A DNA stretch of 64,000 nucleotides from Dinoroseobacter sp049800835. Lineage in GTDB: Bacteria > Pseudomonadota > Alphaproteobacteria > Rhodobacterales > Rhodobacteraceae. This document shows positions 25,228 through 33,750 of the stretch, one piece after another; the first letter of the stretch is position 1, and every line of letters starts with the position of its first letter. The notes below the pieces were generated by a model. The model was not told the DNA's origin, did not search any database, and saw only the letters and a program-made list of their open reading frames with translations. The DNA is taken from the NCBI RefSeq assembly GCF_049800835.1, contig NZ_JBNAFU010000002.1, forward strand, positions 1 to 64,000. Direction: 5' to 3'. The position numbers and the translations under genes are program-made.

Positions 25228-25940
25228 GTGGTTGGGCCTCGAAACGGTTTTGGCAAACAACATCGGTGGACATTGCAGAGGGCGGGTATGCCGTTGCGTT
25301 GGACGGGCGTCCGGTTCGCACCCCGCTGAAGAAGCCCCTTGTGGTGCCAACCGCCGAGTTCGCAAATGCAATTGCCGCCGAATGGGACGCGCAGGAAGAT
25401 ACGGTCGACCCTACCACCATGCCTTTCACACGTGCTGCCAATGCCGCCTTGGACAAGGTAAGCGCGCAGCGCGAAGAGGTGCGTCAGATACTCGCCGACT
25501 ACGCAGGTACGGACCTGCTGTGCTATCGGGCCACGGGACCAGAAACCCTTGTGGCGCGACAGGCCGCGGCTTGGGATGCGCACCTCGACTGGGCCGCGCA
25601 AAGATACGGAGCCCCGTTGACCGTGACCTCCGGTATCGTTCCCGTCGCGCAGCCCAAGGGCAGCCTTGATGCCTACCGCGCGGAGGTTGCATGGTTCTCG
25701 GATTTCGAGTTGACGGGGTTCCACGATCTGGTCGCGATTTCCGGGTCTCTGATCCTTGCCTTTGCCGTGGCAGAGGGCCGTATTTCGGCTGCCGAGGGGT
25801 ACGACACCTCTCGAATCGATGAACTCTGGCAGATCGAACAATGGGGCGAGGACGAAGAGGCCAGCGCGCTCGCAGAGCACAAGCGCTCCGAATTCCTGCG
25901 TGCGTTTCGGGTGATGCAGATGTCAAAGCCTGAAATTTAA
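25224..25940 (+). CDS. ATP12 family F1-ATPase assembly chaperone
   Basis: ATP12 proteins bind the F1-ATPase alpha subunit during assembly in mitochondria, and alphaproteobacteria carry the bacterial version. The 238-residue product has the N-terminal KRFWQTTSV and YAVALDGRPVRTPLKKPL segments, the AEWDAQEDTVDPTTMPFTRAANAALD block and a helical C-terminal domain (AVAEGRISAAEGYDTSRIDELWQIEQWG). It overlaps the HAD gene by four bases and ends the rarA-crcB-rluC-HAD-ATP12 run. Confidence 0.93.
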   Translation: MSGWASKRFWQTTSVDIAEGGYAVALDGRPVRTPLKKPLVVPTAEFANAIAAEWDAQEDTVDPTTMPFTRAANAALDKVSAQREEVRQILADYAGTDLLCYRATGPETLVARQAAAWDAHLDWAAQRYGAPLTVTSGIVPVAQPKGSLDAYRAEVAWFSDFELTGFHDLVAISGSLILAFAVAEGRISAAEGYDTSRIDELWQIEQWGEDEEASALAEHKRSEFLRAFRVMQMSKPEI

Positions 25941-26287
25941 GGCGATTTCACAAGTTGACGTTGCGTCCCCCTGAGTTTGGCCTACCTTTGCAGCGGGAAC
26001 AGGTATTGATCCTTGTCAACAAGGCTCGACTGCCGCGCAATTGCTTGAGTTGATTGGAAAATGGCGACAACGAACTCAGTCTGCCCAATTCACAGGCAAT
26101 TCCTTGCAAGAACGCGGTCAGCTTCAGAGTTGAACCAGAAAGGTTCGAGCGCCACTTGACGCCATTTTGGGAAAATGCCCAATTTGGCGGCGCTGGATGG
26201 GCGTACCCGTCCCGTGATTTCAGGGCCGGCTCCGAAAGGGTCGGGAAAAGCTGCACAAATGGCAGCGACCACCAGGAAGAGGTAAAA
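25941..26287 (+). promoter_or_regulatory. aapJ upstream region with two inverted repeats
   Basis: This 347-base non-coding stretch holds CCTTG-TCAA-CAAGG (26011-26024, perfect 5-bp arms) and a longer inverted repeat at 26160-26189 with 12-base arms, two mismatches and an AAAATG loop. No T run follows either. They are candidates for an operator and a leader hairpin controlling the amino-acid transporter; I identify no clear -35/-10 pair or NtrC site. Confidence 0.45.
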
Positions 26288-27304
26288 ATGAACAAATCCG
26301 TATTTTTGGGCGCGCTTACCGTCGCCGGACTGATGGCGAGTGGCGCATCCGCCGATACGCTGCAAGAGGTGCGCGACCGCGGTGCGGTTAACTGCGGCAT
26401 CAGCACCGGTCTCGTTGGGTTCGCCTCCCAGGACGCAAACGGCGATTGGCAGGGCTTTGACGTTGCCGTTTGTCGTGCAGTTGCGGCTGCAGTCTTCGGC
26501 GATCCGACGGCCGTGAACTTCAACCCTGTCACCAACCAGGTGCGGTTCGAGGTTCTGAACTCCGGCGAAATCGACATGCTGGCTCGGAACACCACATGGA
26601 CATTCTCGCGCGACGTTGACCTCAAGCTCGAGTTCACCGGCATCAACTACTACGATGGTCAGGGCTTCATGGTGCCCCGCGCACTCGGCGTGTCGTCGGC
26701 TACCGAACTGGACGGCGCCCGTGTTTGCATCCAGAAAGGGACCACGACCGAGTTGAACCTCGCGGACTTCTTCCGCGCGAACAACATCAACTTCGAGCCG
26801 GTGCCGATCTCCACGGCGGCAGAAGCGCAGCAGCAGTATCTTGCGGAGGCCTGCGACGTCTACACGACCGACGCATCCGGTCTGGCGGCAACCCGCGCTG
26901 CGTTTGAAACTCCGGGCGATCACGTTGTCCTGCCCGAGATCATCTCCAAGGAACCGCTCGGGCCGCTCGTGCGCCACGGTGACAGCGAATGGGGCGACAT
27001 CGTACGCTGGTCTCTGAACGCCCTGATCGCCGCAGAAGAGCTTGGCGTCACATCTGCAAACGTGGATGAACTGGCGGCTGGTACCGACAACCCGGAAATC
27101 AACCGTCTGCTGGGCACCGAGGGTAACCTTGGCGAAATGCTCGGCCTGTCGGCTGACTGGGCGGCCAACGTGATCAAGGCCGGTGGCAACTACGGAGAGA
27201 TCTTCGAGACCCATATCGGTGAGAACACGCCGATTGGTCTGGCCCGCGGGCTGAACGCCCAGTGGACCGAAGGTGGCCTGCTCTACTCGCCGCCTTTCCG
27301 CTAA
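26288..27304 (+). CDS. aapJ: General L-amino-acid ABC transporter, periplasmic binding protein
   Basis: AapJ captures a broad range of L-amino acids in the periplasm and hands them to AapQM. The 338-residue product has a signal peptide (MNKSVFLGALTVAGLMASGASA, cut before about residue 23) and the family pattern LQEVRDRGAVNCGISTGLVGFASQD and DVAVCRAVAAAVFGD. ATG 26288 with the preceding GAGGT is chosen because it places the signal peptide at the N-terminus. It is first in the aapJQMP operon, and a strong hairpin after it should keep the binding protein in excess over the permeases. Confidence 0.96.
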   Translation: MNKSVFLGALTVAGLMASGASADTLQEVRDRGAVNCGISTGLVGFASQDANGDWQGFDVAVCRAVAAAVFGDPTAVNFNPVTNQVRFEVLNSGEIDMLARNTTWTFSRDVDLKLEFTGINYYDGQGFMVPRALGVSSATELDGARVCIQKGTTTELNLADFFRANNINFEPVPISTAAEAQQQYLAEACDVYTTDASGLAATRAAFETPGDHVVLPEIISKEPLGPLVRHGDSEWGDIVRWSLNALIAAEELGVTSANVDELAAGTDNPEINRLLGTEGNLGEMLGLSADWAANVIKAGGNYGEIFETHIGENTPIGLARGLNAQWTEGGLLYSPPFR

Positions 27305-27311
27305 ACACTTC

Positions 27312-27341
27312 AAAGGGCGCGGTCTACTCCGCGCCCTTTTT
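27312..27341 (+). terminator. Attenuator hairpin between aapJ and aapQ
   Basis: A perfect 11-bp stem (arms 27312-27322 and 27329-27339, loop TCTACT) runs into a T run (27337-27341, then CCTTTTT). It lies seven bases after the aapJ stop. It looks like an intrinsic terminator with partial read-through, giving more binding protein than permease. Confidence 0.85.
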
Positions 27342-27420
27342 CCTTTTTCAGACCTTCCTGAATTAGCGGGCCAGCGCACAGACGCACATCCGATAAGCCC
27401 GCGCCGACTAGGGGACCAAT

Positions 27421-28656
27421 ATGACAACGTTTAGCGATCCACCGCAGGCCAGTGGCCCGCCCACGCAAGCGTTTTCGCTTGGAATGCTGATCAACGATAC
27501 CCGATACCGCGGGTATACGTTCCAGTTCATCGCCTTGTGCGCCCTGATCTTTTTCTTTGGCTGGCTCGGGTACAACGCGGTCCAGAACCTCGCGGCGCTC
27601 GGACAGGACATTGATTTCTCGTTCCTCGGCCAGCCGGCCAGCTATGAGATCGATCAGAAGCTCATCCCCTACACCTCGACGGACAGTCACATGCGTGCTG
27701 CCTTCGTCGGTTTGCTGAATACGCTGCTGGTGGCCTTTCTGGGCTGCATCACAGCAACGGTGTTCGGCGTCCTGGCCGGCGTCCTGCGACTTTCGCAGAA
27801 CTGGCTGGTTGCAAAGGTCATGTCCCTGTATGTTGAGATTTTCCGCAACATTCCGGTCCTGATATGGATCGTCATCGTTTCATCTGTGATGAGCCAGGCC
27901 CTGCCGTCGCCGCGTGACTTCCGCGGTGAGACTCCCGAGGCGACGATGGTTCTTTGGGACTCGGTAGCCTTTACCAACCGCGGCGTCTATGTCCCCGCCC
28001 CGGTCTGGAACGAAGGCTCAGGCATCGTCGTTGCGGTGTTCCTGCTATCGATCATCGGTATTTTCTGGTTCCGCGCCTACGCCAAGAAGTTGCTGTTCGA
28101 AACCGGCAAGCTGCTGCCAACAGGCTGGATCACGCTTGGTATCTTCTTCATCCCGACGCTGCTGGCGTTCTTTATCATGGGACGCCCCGTCGGGCTCGAC
28201 TATCCGTCGTTGGGTGGCTTCAACTTCACCGGCGGGATCAATCTGCGCGGCACCTTGATCGCGCTGTGGTTTGCGCTCGCGCTGTACACCGGGGCCTTCA
28301 TCGCCGAGAACGTGCGCGCGGGTATCCTCGCGGTGTCGAAAGGCCAGACCGAGGCCGCCGGGGCTTTGGGTATGCGTCCGAACCGGATCATGAGCCTGAT
28401 CGTTCTACCGCAAGCTCTCCGCGTGATCATTCCGCCCCTGATTTCCCAGTATTTGAACTTGACCAAGAACAGCTCTTTGGCCGCGGCCATCGGGTACATG
28501 GACCTGACTGGTACACTCGGGGGCGTGACCCTCAACCAAACGGGTCGGTCATTTGAATGCGTGCTGTTGCTGATGTTGTTCTATCTCATCATCTCGCTCA
28601 GCATCTCCGCGATCATGAACGTCTACAACAACGCCGTTAAACTGAAGGAGCGCTGA
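27421..28656 (+). CDS. aapQ: Amino-acid ABC transporter permease AapQ
   Basis: AapQ is one of two inner-membrane permeases of the general amino-acid transporter. The 411-residue product has about eight hydrophobic segments and the cytoplasmic coupling motif GALGMRPNRIMSLIVLPQALR that contacts the ATPase. A large periplasmic loop between the first helices (SYEIDQKLIPYTSTDSHMRA) is characteristic of this subfamily. The gene starts 116 bases after aapJ, beyond the attenuator hairpin, and aapM begins one base after its stop. Confidence 0.95.
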   Translation: MTTFSDPPQASGPPTQAFSLGMLINDTRYRGYTFQFIALCALIFFFGWLGYNAVQNLAALGQDIDFSFLGQPASYEIDQKLIPYTSTDSHMRAAFVGLLNTLLVAFLGCITATVFGVLAGVLRLSQNWLVAKVMSLYVEIFRNIPVLIWIVIVSSVMSQALPSPRDFRGETPEATMVLWDSVAFTNRGVYVPAPVWNEGSGIVVAVFLLSIIGIFWFRAYAKKLLFETGKLLPTGWITLGIFFIPTLLAFFIMGRPVGLDYPSLGGFNFTGGINLRGTLIALWFALALYTGAFIAENVRAGILAVSKGQTEAAGALGMRPNRIMSLIVLPQALRVIIPPLISQYLNLTKNSSLAAAIGYMDLTGTLGGVTLNQTGRSFECVLLLMLFYLIISLSISAIMNVYNNAVKLKER

Positions 28657-28657
28657 G

Positions 28658-29962
28658 ATGAGTGACACGTCTGCACAAACCTCCGTCGCTTTCGTTCAGA
28701 CTGAGCAGATCCCCGCATCGCCACCGCCCGCCACCGAGGTGGGTATCGTCAACTGGTTGCGCTCGAACCTGTTCTACTCCATCCCGTCGTCTTTGCTGAC
28801 ACTGCTGACGATTGCGTTCATCTACTGGCTCAGCACGATCATTGTGCCGTGGCTCTTCAACGGTGTTTGGGATGCGGACTCAATCCGCGACTGCCGCGAC
28901 CAGCTGCAAGGGGAGGTCGGCGGCTGTTTCGCCGTAATCGGCGAACGCTGGCCGCAGTTGGTGTTCGGGAACTACCCGGCGGAGCAATACTGGCGTGCCG
29001 TGCTCGCCTTTATCGGTCTTTTTCTTGCGCTTGCGCCGGTCCTCTTCTTCAAGCTGCCCCGCCAAATGCTATGGTTCACAGGTTTGTTCCCCTTTATTGC
29101 CTATTGGCTGATCTGGGGGGGCTCACTCTGGGTGTCCATCTTTGCGCTTGTTGGCGTGGTTGTCGGCTTCTTCGTGTTTCGGGCCTTGCAGGAACGCTCC
29201 TTCTTCGGGGCGATCGTGGCCGGCCTCTTTGCGACGATCCTGTTCTGGATTTTTGCCACTCCGGCACTTGCCGGCGCGCTCAGCAGCGTTGTGGGCTTGA
29301 ACCTTGTCTCGGTCGAGAGCCGGTTCATCGGTGGGTTCATGATCAACTTCATCCTTGGAACTTCCGGCATCGCCTTGTCCTTGCCATTCGGCATCGCGTT
29401 GGCGTTGGGGCGGCAGTCCAACCTGCCGATCATCAAGGGCATTTGCGTGGTGTTCATCGAGTTCATCCGTGGTGTCCCACTGATCACGCTGCTGTTCGTG
29501 GCATCCGTGATGCTGGCCTACTTCCTGCCACCGGGCACAACGTTTGACCTCGTGCTGCGGGTGATCATCATGATCACACTGTTCGCGGCGGCCTATATTG
29601 CTGAAGCGATCCGAGGCGGTCTGGCGGCCTTGTCGCGTGGACAATACGAAGCTGGTGACAGTCTCGGGCTGGATTACTGGCAGTCGATGCGGCTGATCAT
29701 CCTGCCGCAGGCGCTCAAGATCTCGATCCCGTCCATCGTGAATATCGCGATCGGTCTGTTCAAGGACACAACGCTCGTTTCGATCATCTCCATGTTCGAC
29801 ATGCTCGGCATGATCCAGGGCCCAATCCTCGCATCAACCGAATGGTTCGGCGTCTATTGGGAACTTCTGGGCTTCGCTGGCCTGCTGTTCTTCGTCTTCT
29901 GCTACGGCATCTCTCAATACTCCCAATGGTTGGAGCGGCAGCTTCAAACAGGGCATCGTTAA
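28658..29962 (+). CDS. aapM: Amino-acid ABC transporter permease AapM
   Basis: AapM is the second permease of the heteromeric pair. The 434-residue product has an extended N-terminal part with additional membrane helices and a C-terminal permease domain with GDSLGLDYWQSMRLIILPQALK as the coupling motif. It follows aapQ after one base, and aapP follows after 15 bases. Size and order match the Rhizobium-type aapJQMP locus. Confidence 0.95.
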   Translation: MSDTSAQTSVAFVQTEQIPASPPPATEVGIVNWLRSNLFYSIPSSLLTLLTIAFIYWLSTIIVPWLFNGVWDADSIRDCRDQLQGEVGGCFAVIGERWPQLVFGNYPAEQYWRAVLAFIGLFLALAPVLFFKLPRQMLWFTGLFPFIAYWLIWGGSLWVSIFALVGVVVGFFVFRALQERSFFGAIVAGLFATILFWIFATPALAGALSSVVGLNLVSVESRFIGGFMINFILGTSGIALSLPFGIALALGRQSNLPIIKGICVVFIEFIRGVPLITLLFVASVMLAYFLPPGTTFDLVLRVIIMITLFAAAYIAEAIRGGLAALSRGQYEAGDSLGLDYWQSMRLIILPQALKISIPSIVNIAIGLFKDTTLVSIISMFDMLGMIQGPILASTEWFGVYWELLGFAGLLFFVFCYGISQYSQWLERQLQTGHR

Positions 29963-29977
29963 GGAAAGGGCACTGAT

Positions 29978-30754
29978 ATGGCTATGACTGACCAAGCCCC
30001 CGCAATGACCGTCTCAGACGAGGTTGCGATTGAAATCCAGAAAATGAACAAGTGGTACGGCCAGTTCCATGTTCTACGGGATATCGATCTTACCGTGTAT
30101 CGCGGCGAACGGATCGTTATCTGCGGCCCGTCAGGGTCCGGCAAATCTACGCTCATCCGGTGCATCAACGCACTTGAGGAGCACCAGGCAGGCTCGATTG
30201 AGGTTGACGGTACTCTGCTGTCTTCTGACCTCAAGAACATCGACAAGATCCGGTCGGAGGTTGGCATGTGCTTTCAGCACTTCAACCTGTTTCCCCATCT
30301 TACCATTCTTGAAAACTGCACATTGGCGCCGATCTGGGTTCGCAAAACCCCCAAGAAGGAGGCAGAAGCCACGGCGATGCACTTTCTTGAAAAGGTGAAG
30401 ATTCCCGACCAGGCCAATAAATACCCTGGACAGCTTTCGGGCGGTCAGCAGCAGCGTGTGGCGATCGCCCGCTCGCTCTGCATGAAGCCGCGGATCATGC
30501 TCTTTGACGAGCCGACCTCGGCCCTTGATCCGGAGATGATCAAGGAAGTGCTCGACACCATGATCGAACTCGCGGAGGAGGGGATGACCATGCTCTGCGT
30601 GACCCACGAGATGGGTTTTGCGCGCCAGGTGGCCAATCGCGTGATCTTCATGGATGCCGGCCAGATCGTAGAGCAGAACGAACCGGAAGAGTTCTTCAAC
30701 AACCCGAAATCCGACCGGACGAAACTGTTCCTGAGCCAGATTCTGGGGCACTGA
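29978..30754 (+). CDS. aapP: Amino-acid ABC transporter ATP-binding protein AapP
   Basis: AapP hydrolyses ATP to drive import. The 258-residue product shows Walker A GPSGSGKST near residue 49, the signature LSGGQQQRVAIARSL, Walker B IMLFDEPTSALDPEM and the switch histidine in CVTHEMGFAR. The first 15 residues before the fold are Met/Ala-rich, and an internal ATG at 29984 is possible. It is the last gene of aapJQMP and ends 21 bases before a strong terminator. Confidence 0.96.
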   Translation: MAMTDQAPAMTVSDEVAIEIQKMNKWYGQFHVLRDIDLTVYRGERIVICGPSGSGKSTLIRCINALEEHQAGSIEVDGTLLSSDLKNIDKIRSEVGMCFQHFNLFPHLTILENCTLAPIWVRKTPKKEAEATAMHFLEKVKIPDQANKYPGQLSGGQQQRVAIARSLCMKPRIMLFDEPTSALDPEMIKEVLDTMIELAEEGMTMLCVTHEMGFARQVANRVIFMDAGQIVEQNEPEEFFNNPKSDRTKLFLSQILGH

Positions 30755-30775
30755 ACAGCAAGACTTCGTTGGCGG

Positions 30776-30802
30776 GCCCCGATCGCAAGATCGGGGCTTT
30801 TT
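30776..30802 (+). terminator. Terminator between aapP and sixA
   Basis: A perfect 9-bp stem (GCCCCGATC at 30776-30784 and complement 30789-30797) closes a GCAA tetraloop and is followed by TTTTT. It ends the aap operon. The convergent sixA gene stops inside the T run. Confidence 0.9.
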
Positions 30803-31298
30803 ACTTGCGAACGCCCAGATCGTGCGGCGTGAGAAACCGGGTCAGCTTACCGCTTTTCCAGTCTACATCCCCCCACGCCTCCGTGTCGAACGTCAACACG
30901 CTCAGCGCGCCGGTGGGGTATTGCGCGAACCTGTGATGATCCGACGGCGATACGGCTACCGCGCTGGAAAACTCTGCCAGACCGGGGTTATGGCCGATTA
31001 CGAGCACACGCTTCCCAGATGCTGCCCTAACCGTCTCCAGAACTGTATCCGCGCTGGCATGGTAGAGTTCAGACTTGAGGTCAGCCGCGCCGGGCAAGCC
31101 GGTGCGTGCCCAGGTTTCCTGCGTGCGAACGGCATCGGAACAAAGAACTTGATCCGGAAGAAGACCCTCCTCCGCAATCCATGCGCCTATGGCGGCAGCC
31201 CCGCGTCTTCCGCGGGCATTCAGGGGGCGTTCGTGGTCGTCTCGTCCCGGGTCTGTCCAGCTTGATTTGGCATGCCGCAGTACGAGTAGGGTTTTCAT
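30801..31298 (-). CDS. sixA: SixA-type histidine phosphatase
   Basis: A 165-residue member of the histidine phosphatase superfamily. The catalytic motif LRHAKSSW is at residues 7-14, with the second histidine in VLVIGHNPGLAEF and arginines in SDAVRTQETW. E. coli SixA removes phosphate from the histidine of a PTS or phosphorelay protein; the target here is unknown. It is convergent with aapP and lies 85 bases downstream of argB on the same strand. Confidence 0.88.
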   Translation of the reverse strand: MKTLLVLRHAKSSWTDPGRDDHERPLNARGRRGAAAIGAWIAEEGLLPDQVLCSDAVRTQETWARTGLPGAADLKSELYHASADTVLETVRAASGKRVLVIGHNPGLAEFSSAVAVSPSDHHRFAQYPTGALSVLTFDTEAWGDVDWKSGKLTRFLTPHDLGVRK

Positions 31299-31383
31299 CG
31301 CAGGTGGTCCGGGTTCGTGGAAGTTCGAGTTTTGCCATCACAAACCACGGTGCTGCGACTGTCCAGAAAAGAATAGAGCGGCA

Positions 31384-32247
31384 TCAGCCGTGTCGTATGA
31401 TCGAACCAGCGCCCTGCTCAGTGAAGAGTTCCAGCAGACAGGCATTGGGAACCGTACCGTCCAGAATGACTGCGGCCCGCACGCCCCCTCTGATCGCTGT
31501 GACGCAGGTTTCCGTCTTTGGGATCATGCCACCCGCAATGGTCCCGTCCTGTGTGAGCTTTTCGATATGGTCGATTGTCAGCTCGGTGACCACGTCACCG
31601 GACGCGTCCTTGACCCCCGGCACGTCTGTCAGCAAGAGCAGACGATCCGCCTTGAGAGCCGCCGCTATTGCCCCGGCCGCCGTATCCCCGTTGATGTTGA
31701 ATGTCTCTCCCTCACGGCCGGTGCCGATAGGGGCAATAACCGGGATGATCTCTGCCTTGAGCAGTTGAAGCAGTGTATCGGGTGTGACCTCAACCGGATT
31801 GCCGACAAAGCCGAGTGCCGGGTCGGCCGGGTCGCAAACAATCATGTTGGCGTCCTTGCCGCTCAGGCCAACGGCCCGTCCCCCTTCGTCATTTATGGCC
31901 TGGACAATGCTCTTGTTGACCCGGCCGGACAGGACCATCTCCACCACCTCGACCGTCGCGGCGTCGGTCACGCGTTTGCCCTTGACGAACTCCGACGTGA
32001 TATTCAGCCGGGAGAGCATGTCGTTGATCATGGGGCCGCCGCCATGCACCACTACCGGGTTTACGCCCACCTGGCGCATCAGAACGATGTCTCGGGCGAA
32101 ACTGGCCATGGCCTCGGCGTCCCCCATCGCGTTGCCACCGAACTTCACCACGACGATCGCGTCGTCATAGCGGCGCAGGTAGGGTACGGCCTCAGACAGG
32201 GTACGGGCGGTGGCGATCCAATCGCGTTTCATGTTGCGCTGCTTCAT
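31384..32247 (-). CDS. argB: Acetylglutamate kinase
   Basis: ArgB phosphorylates N-acetylglutamate, the second step of arginine synthesis. The 287-residue product has the amino-acid kinase fold: IVVKFGGNAMGD at the N-terminal phosphate loop, VHGGGPMINDML for the substrate loop, and LLLTDVPGVKD and ILDGTVPNACLLELFTEQGAGS near the end. The extended N-terminal helix suggests the arginine-feedback-inhibited hexameric form. The first ATG (32247) is used because AAAGG lies eight bases upstream. It follows yihA after 99 bases. Confidence 0.96.
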   Translation of the reverse strand: MKQRNMKRDWIATARTLSEAVPYLRRYDDAIVVVKFGGNAMGDAEAMASFARDIVLMRQVGVNPVVVHGGGPMINDMLSRLNITSEFVKGKRVTDAATVEVVEMVLSGRVNKSIVQAINDEGGRAVGLSGKDANMIVCDPADPALGFVGNPVEVTPDTLLQLLKAEIIPVIAPIGTGREGETFNINGDTAAGAIAAALKADRLLLLTDVPGVKDASGDVVTELTIDHIEKLTQDGTIAGGMIPKTETCVTAIRGGVRAAVILDGTVPNACLLELFTEQGAGSIIRHG

Positions 32248-32346
32248 GGTTAGGCCTTTGGGGCGGAGTGCCGCGTGCTAGCGGGTTTTACCCGTTATGC
32301 CAAGGACATCGGGCAGGAGCACGCGGTTTTTGCGCGTTGTTGCGGT

Positions 32347-33003
32347 CTATTCCAGTCCCGCCACAATCGCGCGGAGGGTCGGGATTCCCCAGCCCTTTTC
32401 AGAGGATGTCACGACGATCTCGGGATAGGCGGCGGGATGCTTGGCCAGGACCTTTCGCACTTGGGACAGGACCTTCGCGCGGTCTTTTTCCTTCACTTTG
32501 TCTGCCTTTGTTAGGACGATCTGAAAAGTTACGGCAGCTGTATCCAGAAGCTGAAGGATTTCTGAGTCGACCTTTTTGATGCCGTGGCGCGCGTCGATCA
32601 AAACAAATGCGCGGCGCAGGGTTTGACGGCCGGTCAGATACGCTTTCAGCAAGGCCTGCCATTTCTGCACAACTGCAACCGGGGCTTCGGCAAAGCCGTA
32701 TCCCGGCACGTCGACCAAATACCGGTCATCACCGAGCGTGAAGTAGTTGATTTCTTGTGTGCGGCCGGGCGTATTGGACGTACGGGCAAGCGCCTTGCGG
32801 CCGGTCAGGGCGTTGATCAGCGATGATTTTCCAACATTGGACCGCCCTGCAAAACACACCTCTAGCCGGTCCGCAGGCGGCAGGCCATCCATGGCCACCA
32901 CCCCTTTGAGAAACTCTACCGGCCCGGCAAACAGCTTGCGTGCCGCCTCGGCCGTATGGGCATCAGGGGCCGGAGTCTCGGGAAATGGCAGCGTGTCACT
33001 CAT
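32347..33003 (-). CDS. yihA: Ribosome biogenesis GTPase YihA/YsxC (EngB)
   Basis: This essential GTPase helps late 50S assembly. The 218-residue product has G1 GRSNVGKSS, the G2 region NTPGRTQEINYF, G3 DVPGYG and G4 TKAD in order. ATG 33003 is used because it overlaps the MOSC gene's stop as ATGA; a longer upstream frame would lie inside that gene. It is downstream of yidC and the MOSC gene in a minus-strand string, linking membrane insertion with ribosome maturation. Confidence 0.95.
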   Translation of the reverse strand: MSDTLPFPETPAPDAHTAEAARKLFAGPVEFLKGVVAMDGLPPADRLEVCFAGRSNVGKSSLINALTGRKALARTSNTPGRTQEINYFTLGDDRYLVDVPGYGFAEAPVAVVQKWQALLKAYLTGRQTLRRAFVLIDARHGIKKVDSEILQLLDTAAVTFQIVLTKADKVKEKDRAKVLSQVRKVLAKHPAAYPEIVVTSSEKGWGIPTLRAIVAGLE

Positions 33004-33749
33004 GCGATCAATTGCGCGGTATCGCCCTCCGAAATCACCCCGGATTTGGTGACCACGGCGTAAACCCCGAAATTCTGGTGGTTCCATCCGTCCATCAAAG
33101 CCCCAAGGGTATCGGCATCACGCCGTCCCGTCTCGGGGTTCGCGGCAGTCGCAAGGCAGCGCCCGATCGGTTCGACTACGTCAAGCTCCGCCGTTCCAAG
33201 TTTGATCTTTCGCCCGACCCATTCAAATTCTTCCCATGGTCCAAGCCCATCCAACCATACATTCCCGCGCCACCGCAGCGTGTTCAGCTCGCGCCCGATT
33301 TTCTGGGATACCGCGCGATGGGAGGATAGGTTGTTCAAGCTAAGCGTCGGCTCCGGACTGTCGGTCAGTCCGCGGTCCACGGCCTTAACCAGGCGGACCG
33401 GCTGCGCACGGCTCGGGTCCATCAGGGGCCTTACCCATTCCAGAAAGAGATCTTCATCCGTGTCAGGTGCGAGTTCGAGGTCCGGTCGGGTCGGGTGGGT
33501 CAGCGTCACACGGGTTTCGTCCGTCGACAGCACCGCGCGCATGGCCGCAAGCATCGGCATCTTGGTCACGCGCGTAAAGTTGTTGCATGATATCCAGCCG
33601 TCGGGTGCGTCTTTGGCGGCCTCGTGCAAGACAGCCCATATACGGTCGCCCGGCAGTGTTTGTCCGGGCGAGAGATTTGCCTGCTCCAGTCGTTCCGATC
33701 CATGGGACTTGATCGGATAACGCCAGATCTCCGTAATGGTGCCCGCCAC
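33000..33749 (-). CDS. MOSC domain-containing protein
   Basis: A 249-residue protein with an N-terminal MOSC beta-barrel domain (MAGTITEIWRYPIKSHGSERL) and a C-terminal MOSC domain containing the conserved cysteine in IGRCLATAANPETG. MOSC proteins carry a sulphur or molybdenum-cofactor ligand on that cysteine; relatives of the mARC/YcbX group reduce N-hydroxylated compounds. The start is GTG 33749, one base after the yidC stop, and it overlaps yihA at its end. The substrate is not known. Confidence 0.88.
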   Translation of the reverse strand: MAGTITEIWRYPIKSHGSERLEQANLSPGQTLPGDRIWAVLHEAAKDAPDGWISCNNFTRVTKMPMLAAMRAVLSTDETRVTLTHPTRPDLELAPDTDEDLFLEWVRPLMDPSRAQPVRLVKAVDRGLTDSPEPTLSLNNLSSHRAVSQKIGRELNTLRWRGNVWLDGLGPWEEFEWVGRKIKLGTAELDVVEPIGRCLATAANPETGRRDADTLGALMDGWNHQNFGVYAVVTKSGVISEGDTAQLIA

Positions 33750-33750
33750 G

